From assembly GCA_035610835.1 (NCBI GenBank), contig CM069447.1, positions 77,637,982 to 77,701,981 on the forward strand: 64,000 bases of DNA. Reading direction: 5' to 3'. Below the pieces are notes generated by a model, which was given only the letters and a program-made list of their open reading frames with translations, was not told the DNA's origin and ran no database searches. Source of the DNA: Ophiura sarsii. Its lineage: Eukaryota > Echinodermata > Ophiuroidea > Amphilepidida > Ophiuridae. Shown here in pieces: positions 63,601 to 64,000 of this stretch. How positions within the stretch are numbered: position 1 is the first letter of the stretch; each line of letters begins with the position of its first letter. The position numbers were made by a program, and so were the translations under genes.

Positions 63601-63684
63601 AACAGACGGGTCACCTACGAGAAATAACTTCACTGTATTAACCGGACGCCCTCCACTCTCCATCAACAACTTGAACTTAGCATC
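27521..63684 (-). CDS. ROCO-family protein (Roc-COR-Death-CARD-like), 3' 13 exons
   Basis: Thirteen minus-strand exons with matching phases join into 2664 nt (887 aa plus stop): 63568-63684, 62131-62370, 57016-57127, 55043-55203, 53449-53628, 47504-47730, 45268-45851, 44131-44253, 34846-35126, 30908-31048, 30450-30480, 28093-28461 and 27521-27618. The product has a Roc GTPase (G1 GDPSVGKT at 24-31, WDTAGQ at 82-87, VGTHLD at 144-149), a COR domain (~211-470), an unassigned exon, a death domain (~600-700) and a CARD-like fold (~735-835). ROCO proteins are GTP-regulated dimeric scaffolds; death-fold partners suggest apoptosis or innate-immune signalling. The N-terminus lies past the window. The architecture recalls DAPK1 without proof of orthology. 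Introns are large and transposon-filled. Gene boundaries are my own splice reading. Confidence 0.82.
27619..28092. other. Last intron of the ROCO gene
   Basis: AT-rich intron with no further gene. TGTTTAAAGCTTGG occurs twice around 27670-27720. Confidence 0.5.
28093..28461 (-). CDS. ROCO exon 12: CARD-like death fold
   Basis: Acceptor GTCATCACAG, donor GAAG/GTATGT, 369 nt. It forms six predicted helices, with VLSRDDIDDILRCA, AIDLLLYKLMHC and HWYDAFKNALDYEDSELLLA matching the CARD pattern of RIG-I/NOD-type proteins. DED or a second death domain are alternatives. Confidence 0.8.
28462..28985. other. Intronic sequence without features
   Basis: No coding or repeat structure recognised between exon 12 and the minisatellite. 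Confidence 0.4.
28986..30065. repeat. 23-bp minisatellite, about 1.1 kb
   Basis: About 45 diverged units of TATCTACCCTACACCTCCCA + AAG. Because the unit is not a multiple of 3 and has few stops on the plus strand, it opens long frames (up to 195 codons) that are not genes. It lies in the intron between exons 11 and 12. Confidence 0.9.
30066..30449. other. Intronic sequence without features
   Basis: No gene or clear repeat seen between the minisatellite and exon 11. Confidence 0.4.
30450..30480 (-). CDS. ROCO exon 11: 31-nt microexon
   Basis: Acceptor TTATTTCCAG and donor TTTTG/GTAAGA bound 31 nt encoding PPYDTSCFDF, a linker between death domain and CARD-like domain. Its phase (0 in, 1 out) fits both neighbours exactly. 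Confidence 0.75.
30481..30907. other. Intron between exons 10 and 11
   Basis: AT-rich, no other feature recognised. Confidence 0.45.
30908..31048 (-). CDS. ROCO exon 10: death domain, second half
   Basis: Acceptor TTGTTTACAG, donor CCT/GTAAGT, exactly 47 codons. Helices 4-6 of the death domain include YLTILEILTIVKHPG and GKEEAANIIEDML. No stop codon lies in the joined frame. Confidence 0.85.
31049..32999. other. Intronic sequence without genes
   Basis: No coding support. A (TTG)n microsatellite lies at 31971-31992. Words at 31248-31390 (CGACGTTATATTTT, AACCACCCGCTATGGGATGAA) recur at 34638-34710 next to exon 9, so a short repeat is shared by the two introns. Confidence 0.5.
33000..33246 (-). 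pseudogene. LINE reverse transcriptase fragment
   Basis: The minus-strand frame contains CSYVKSWMLANKLKLNDQKT and KVCNLGVIFD, the region just after the YADD motif in CR1/L2-type LINEs (compare RLLLNDSKTEVVQF in the LINE at 19660). The frame breaks after 33046. A short relic of about 245 bp. Confidence 0.75.
33347..34407. mobile_element. Inverted-repeat element with ACTA target duplication
   Basis: CGAGGGTCATTCAATAAGTT + CTACCTCCT at the left is mirrored at the right end, with ACTA on both sides (33343-33346 and 34408-34411). About 1.06 kb with no transposase frame. The tips resemble those of 14960-16181, so both belong to one family. Confidence 0.85.
34412..34845. other. Intron sequence next to exon 9
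   Basis: Carries a second copy of the short repeat seen at 31248-31390; no gene. Confidence 0.45.
34846..35126 (-). CDS. ROCO exon 9: death domain, first half
   Basis: 281 nt. Acceptor AAATTAAAG is pyrimidine-poor but gives the only matching phase; donor is TTG/GTAATT. The sequence LQALYPLLDDTDPLGRDYRA followed by IAEALGVSEQQVTQI is a clear death-domain signature of the MyD88/UNC5 type (helices 1-3). Confidence 0.8.
35192..35543. mobile_element. MITE, copy 2 of the dispersed pair
   Basis: Same family and orientation as 25803-26157, beginning TTAAAGGTAGATGACCCGAT and ending GGAACATCTACCTTTAG. It sits 66 bp upstream of exon 9 in the intron. Confidence 0.85.
35764..36921. repeat. Tandem duplication, copy 1 (about 1.16 kb)
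   Basis: From CAAGTGTCTTGCGCTTGTA to GTCTCATCGTCTTTATGTAA; repeated at 37004-38176 with roughly 90% identity. The copies are separated by a (TATGA)n run (36947-37008). A tRNA-derived block lies near the start. Confidence 0.88.
35850..35914 (-). repeat. tRNA-derived SINE head, copy 1
   Basis: On the minus strand GGCCTAATGGTTAGCGAAC resembles box A and GGTTCGAATCC is a perfect box B, spaced as in a tRNA, with a T-arm stem ACTGG/CCGGT. The acceptor stem is not intact, so this is a SINE head and not a working tRNA. Confidence 0.65.
37004..38176. repeat. Tandem duplication, copy 2 (about 1.17 kb)
   Basis: Second copy of 35764-36921, with small indels. It ends beside an (ATAAT)n run at 38180-38235. 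Confidence 0.88.
37090..37154 (-). repeat. tRNA-derived SINE head, copy 2
   Basis: Same as the block at 35850, with box B GGTTCGAGTCC. Confidence 0.65.
38735..40600. repeat. Five-copy tandem array, 350-380-bp unit
   Basis: GAGGAGCCATGGCC-type words occur at 38770, 39140, 39490, 39870 and 40230. Each unit also has AGAAACACTGGGTC, TCCAATTTTCACAGTATCTT and AGTGTTTCTAGT. Short open frames inside are not conserved between copies. Confidence 0.9.
40774..41001 (+). other. 75-codon open frame inside the 4.4-kb element
   Basis: A Lys-rich helical frame (around KQRRKLKQLKDICEQFNIDV) starting ATG after the array. No family is recognised and it may be chance. It is listed because it is the only protein-like frame inside this element. 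Confidence 0.2.
42680..42812. repeat. (ATAATAT)n microsatellite
   Basis: About 130 bp of TATAA/TATGA pentamers at the right end of the 4.4-kb element. Similar runs occur at 36947-37008, 38180-38235 and 56615-56650. Confidence 0.95.
42978..43328 (+). CDS. Hypothetical 116-aa ORF with weak IL-17-like cysteine pattern
   Basis: A plus-strand frame in a ROCO intron, preceded by an acceptor-like CGTTTTACAG. LCPYKYVVRDF, then SEVHAACYQC and a later PECSLSILVLV, resembles the order of CPW, EAxCxC and hydrophobic strand in IL-17-type cytokines. The usual Trp is replaced by Tyr, the last cysteines are missing after a stop, and there is no strong signal peptide. It may be a decayed gene or coincidence. 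Confidence 0.25.
   Translation: MVISVNTILSLVNPWASIVLKQLGCAFDQNCLKETEEQKMNQLTKQLCPYKYVVRDFYEQLLWDPSEVHAACYQCVSVSGHFACLSLPECSLSILVLVPFTKYLQYSFVHVFGDGT
43620..43830. repeat. Short TTGGGTAA-word repeat cluster
   Basis: About ten copies of TTGGGTAA, CCCAACA or their reverse, irregularly spaced and in both orientations. Non-coding. Confidence 0.75.
43884..44137. repeat. Foldback repeat whose right arm contains the exon 8 donor
   Basis: GAAGGTAAGGCA..AATTTATAATC at 43884 onward is mirrored down from 44137 with TGTGGACAG.GATGAT and GACATCGCT.AGCCTATAA also matched. The minus-strand donor GAAG/GTAAGGCA at 44131/44130 is part of the right arm's outer end. Confidence 0.75.
44131..44253 (-). CDS. ROCO exon 8: short unassigned exon
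   Basis: 123 nt that fit phase 1 on both sides if the acceptor is ACTGTAAG at 44254-44255 and the donor is GAAG/GTAAGG. It encodes a helical stretch around ADDEITTLLSSWGFGDNIIS. An alternative acceptor GATTTTGCAG gives a stop in the required phase. The ATG in this exon could also start a separate DD/CARD gene. The donor site lies in a foldback repeat arm. Confidence 0.6.
44589..44945. repeat. Two-copy tandem duplication of ~180 bp
   Basis: GGCCGCCAT.TTGGATTTT, TTCTTCAATTTT and TTAATTGCTTGGCTTCGACT + TAGTT recur at a ~180-bp step. Intronic. Confidence 0.8.
45268..45851 (-). CDS. ROCO exon 7: COR-B and linker
   Basis: Acceptor ACTTACAG, donor ACAG/GTGGGT, 584 nt. It opens with NSDQKTFIIPAKLPPG, the COR-B start, then about 100 residues of beta-rich COR-B. 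A charged linker follows (SIGTNVKVAYLSPNDLKK and on) with no recognised domain. Confidence 0.85.
46040..46540. other. GC-rich repeat-derived block
   Basis: Unlike its AT-rich surroundings. It includes a two-copy GGCCGGAGGCCGAGA repeat (46278, 46319) and CACGCCC.TC...GCGGGCATGA twice (46132, 46453). Probably the upstream part of the LINE fragment that follows. Confidence 0.5.
46560..46930 (+). pseudogene. LINE reverse transcriptase N-terminal fragment
   Basis: A broken plus-strand frame with VGPDGISSRII (RT motif 1 region), WKIAVVVPI and LRPVSFTDHFAK-like words, interrupted by stops and a shift near 46800. CR1/Jockey-type relic. Confidence 0.7.
46931..47503. other. Intronic sequence without features
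   Basis: No gene or repeat recognised between the LINE relic and exon 6. Confidence 0.4.
47504..47730 (-). CDS. ROCO exon 6: COR domain middle
   Basis: Acceptor TTTCAAACCAG, donor CAG/GTATGT, 227 nt leaving in phase 2. DDIIILQPNWLTTSIF is the conserved COR segment following the GE of exon 5; EDLRRHF and LIQLLVYFELAF continue the domain. Confidence 0.88.
47818..48735 (+). pseudogene. Penelope-like element relic: RT C-terminus plus GIY-YIG endonuclease
   Basis: A plus-strand frame (with stops and shifts) reads YRKPTHTNQYLN and HPLYHKLGVIRALLDR, the conserved C-terminal RT block of Penelope-like elements. After 48298 it reads VVYEIPCANCEWTYIGETGR, the GIY-YIG endonuclease signature of the group. 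At least three stops and a frame change make it inactive. It lies in the intron just before exon 6 of the minus-strand host gene. Confidence 0.85.
48736..50354. other. Intronic sequence without recognised genes
   Basis: Mostly featureless. GGAATCGAACCAGGAACAT at 49140 (reverse GGTTCGATTCC, a box B word) and the sequence beside it may be a partial tRNA-derived SINE on the minus strand. Confidence 0.4.
50355..50480. repeat. Near-perfect hairpin of ~55-bp arms
   Basis: TACGAATGTACACTTTTCTG, CACGAATCTAC then AGTTAACAG is mirrored at once with almost no loop. Intronic foldback. Confidence 0.85.
50643..51150. mobile_element. Mariner-type MITE with TA target duplication and ~140-bp arms
   Basis: CAGCGTGTCCCAAAA ends in inverted orientation, with TA on each side. 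GTTTGCGAGCTTATAAC, GATATCAAACAA and AAACTTTTTGAAAT are mirrored inside. No transposase. Length 508 bp. Confidence 0.85.
51457..52836 (-). pseudogene. Crypton-like tyrosine-recombinase (DUF3504) gene, two exons, probably decayed
   Basis: Exon 1 (52836 to about 52562) holds FSDISDNELLEATQEAEKQD, typical of the N-terminus of Crypton-derived genes. It ends with a GC-type donor AAAG/GCAAGT. Exon 2 begins at 52219 after TTTTTGCAG and first reads STEKKYEWAFNLFKKW in the matching phase, then a stop. A second frame then carries the DUF3504 core: MWEIGVLGDNTLKQLGDTIL, FALRAGTEHRNL (first catalytic Arg region) and NRQGGLKHRQ, ending near 51457. Thus there is a frameshift near 52120-52160. The HxxR and Tyr end of the recombinase is missing. 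It sits in a ROCO intron on the same strand. Confidence 0.75.
52984..53240. repeat. Three-copy repeat of ~80-120 bp
   Basis: ATACGAATGTACATGTATAC + AATARCAGGTGTTTG at 52990, 53107 and 53187, with AAATGCGTGGATTATAAAG between. Intronic. Confidence 0.8.
53311..53410. repeat. Hairpin with 48-bp arms just downstream of exon 5
   Basis: GGAGAATAGACTCGTAAGTA, TAGATTCGTGATTCC and AATCTGC pair with 53363-53410 almost perfectly; the loop is only TTAC. It starts 39 bp from the exon 5 donor, in the transcribed intron. Confidence 0.85.
53449..53628 (-). CDS. ROCO exon 5: COR domain start
   Basis: Acceptor TATTCTTAG, donor GAG/GTAGGT, exactly 60 codons. ALWYMHHTGE is the conserved COR-A helix end, usually written LHDTGE. 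A large hairpin (53311-53410) lies 39 bp into the next intron. Confidence 0.85.
53629..54168. other. Intronic sequence without features
   Basis: No gene or repeat recognised upstream of exon 5. Confidence 0.4.
54169..54955. mobile_element. Inverted-repeat element with hairpin tandem array and 20-bp direct repeats
   Basis: TAATGAATACACATTTGATA occurs at 54169-54188 and 54936-54955. Inside are inverted ends CGTCGTGCGAGTGCAACAAT and its mirror. The middle (54408-54750) is a 4-5-copy array of ~72-bp units, each a hairpin GTGCAACAACAACGTA/TACG.TATTATTGCAC. No coding capacity; the 144-codon frame across the array is an artefact. Confidence 0.75.
55043..55203 (-). CDS. ROCO exon 4: end of Roc
   Basis: Acceptor GTTTACAG, donor CGT/GTAAGT, 161 nt. 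It contains a beta strand EVVVVDSRRSQS (G5-like) and a helix NLKILQETLDKLA closing the GTPase domain. Phases match exons 3 and 5. Confidence 0.85.
55204..55740. other. Intronic sequence without features
   Basis: Nothing recognised between exon 4 and the telomere-like hairpin. Confidence 0.4.
55757..55790. repeat. Telomere-like hairpin
   Basis: GGGTTAGGGTTGGG followed by CCCTAACCCTAGCCC: three near-TTAGGG units facing their reverse complement. Confidence 0.7.
55791..56740. other. Intronic AT-rich sequence
   Basis: No gene. GACTTAGGCA / TTTAGGCAAT words recur irregularly between 56200 and 56600, and a (TATAA)n run lies at 56615-56650. Confidence 0.45.
56744..56830 (-). repeat. tRNA-derived SINE-like block
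   Basis: On the minus strand AGTGGCTTAGTGGTAAAAGC resembles a tRNA D-arm/box A and GGGGTTCAATA a weak box B, with tRNA-like spacing. No intact cloverleaf. Confidence 0.5.
57016..57127 (-). CDS. ROCO exon 3: Roc G4 region
   Basis: Acceptor CATATTACAG, donor ATG/GTACGT, 112 nt, entering in phase 0 and leaving in phase 1. TILLVGTHLDRC holds the THLD form of the guanine-specificity motif, usual in ROCO proteins in place of NKxD. Confidence 0.9.
57128..58970. other. Intronic sequence without recognised genes
   Basis: Around 57985-58041 an imperfect inverted repeat (CCCGTTGCCGCAATTTGTCGC / GCGACCAATTGCAGCAACGG in parts) is seen; otherwise featureless. Confidence 0.45.
58975..60650. repeat. Satellite array, about 12 units of ~145 bp
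   Basis: Units share CTAACCGGTCAAACCGCAAC, ACATTTGACGGAGAAAAAAA, TTTAGCCTAAAAAATGACGG and GATATGATTTCACATTTTGA. Most steps are 140-155 bp; one unit near 59965-60025 is shortened. It fills part of the intron between exons 2 and 3. Confidence 0.9.
60960..61210. repeat. CpG-rich repeat-derived block with (GTCTGTCC)n
   Basis: A GTCTGTCCGTCTGTCCGTCT run, then GC- and CpG-rich sequence unlike its surroundings. Two short overlapping minus frames are low-complexity. Confidence 0.55.
61505..61560 (+). mobile_element. Penelope-like terminal motif with hammerhead-like core
   Basis: CTGATGAAGGTTGGTATATC + CACTTGAAACGTCGGTC has CUGAUGA, a bulged stem II (AGGUUGG/CCACUU), GAAA and a short ACGUCGGU stem III followed by C. 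This order fits a minimal hammerhead ribozyme as found in Penelope-like elements. Helix I is weak. Confidence 0.45.
62131..62370 (-). CDS. ROCO exon 2: Roc switch regions
   Basis: Acceptor ATTACACAG, donor CAG/GTATTT, 80 codons, phase 0. It carries the switch I threonine in CPTPGI and the G3 motif MIWDTAGQIEF, then the hydrophobic GIVAVVFDCSKDE strand of a Ras-like fold. The Gln after WDTAG is kept. Confidence 0.9.
62371..62860. other. Intronic sequence without features
   Basis: Nothing recognised between exon 2 and the minisatellite. Confidence 0.4.
62861..63170. repeat. Degenerate minisatellite of ~35-40 bp units
   Basis: About eight diverged units of ATAGTAATATCCAGATTCAG + TATATTAAGTGAA. 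Another partial unit lies at 63447-63470 beyond a short G-rich run (63406-63426). Confidence 0.75.
63568..63684 (-). CDS. ROCO exon 1 of those visible: Roc P-loop
   Basis: Acceptor TTTTAAAG and donor AGG/GTAATA give 39 codons, phase 0 at both ends. VKLFLVGDPSVGKTTL holds the G1 motif, with Lys30 and Thr31 for phosphate and Mg binding. The preceding DAKFKLLMESGG resembles the end of a helical repeat, so N-terminal ankyrin-like repeats may lie upstream. Confidence 0.85.
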
Positions 63685-64000
63685 CTTTAAAAGCAACGAA
63701 CAGGGTGAAAATATACGGTCACTTTTTTTAAATATACTATTTTCATCAATTAAATAAACAAACCACAATATCAACATTTTGCTTTTGTCGCACAGACGTG
63801 TCGTGTCCGCAATACGTTCATGGCTATGGGATGTATCATATAATGTTGACGCGCTAATTTGTAACCACATTGTTCTCAGCTGTGTGATGAATCTATGGAT
63901 TTGTTTCCGGTTAACTTGCAAACTATTGCGAATGTGTTAGCTGAGGGAACGATGGATCAAAGGAGAAGAACGAGAACAAAGTGAATAAAATACGTGGACC

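Overview
The window looks like nuclear DNA of a marine invertebrate animal. It is AT-rich, with spliced exons bounded by GT/AG sites, many foldback and MITE-like repeats, LINE and Penelope-like relics, a Crypton-like gene, and at the left end an endogenous Polinton/Maverick (adintovirus-type) element. The mix would suit an echinoderm, hemichordate, amphioxus or similar lineage, but the species cannot be fixed from sequence alone.

Region 1 (1-11.5 kb) is the viral element. A virion block (1-5.7 kb) holds a C-terminal gene fragment, a minus-strand KPDP-repeat membrane/coiled-coil protein, a likely hexon-type capsid protein, an FtsK/HerA-type packaging ATPase and four small conserved or membrane-anchored proteins. 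Nearly every start codon is preceded directly by the same TATA-like A/T motif. Seven 28-bp palindrome-bearing repeats follow. Then comes a 5.4-kb unit with a D,D35E retroviral-type integrase and a protein-primed-type family B DNA polymerase, tail to tail and overlapping by 28 bp. This unit has its own inverted repeats, so the replication/integration genes are bracketed apart from the virion genes. No protease or penton gene is seen; they may lie left of the window.

Region 2 (11.5-27.2 kb) is repeat-dominated: a hairpin, a palindromic foldback element with a 36-G tip split by a 5'-truncated LINE (11-bp target-site duplication), several MITEs, a frameshifted CR1/L2-like LINE, an orphan histone-type 3' stem-loop, a Penelope-like tail with a hammerhead-like core, and a ~70-80-bp tandem array.

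Region 3 (27.5-63.7 kb) is one large minus-strand gene, resolved here into 13 exons whose splice phases all agree. They encode the last 887 residues of a ROCO protein: Roc GTPase, COR, an unassigned exon, a death domain split over two exons, and a C-terminal CARD-like death fold. The 5' part (probably N-terminal repeats) lies beyond 64 kb. This is the architecture of a cytosolic signalling or cell-death scaffold. Its introns hold nearly everything else: minisatellites, satellites, a 1.2-kb tandem duplication carrying a tRNA-derived SINE, a 4.4-kb inverted-repeat element, a weak IL-17-like ORF, LINE and Penelope (GIY-YIG) relics, a Crypton-like gene with a GC-AG intron, and hairpin arrays.

The viral genes and the ROCO gene show no functional link; they are neighbours through insertion.
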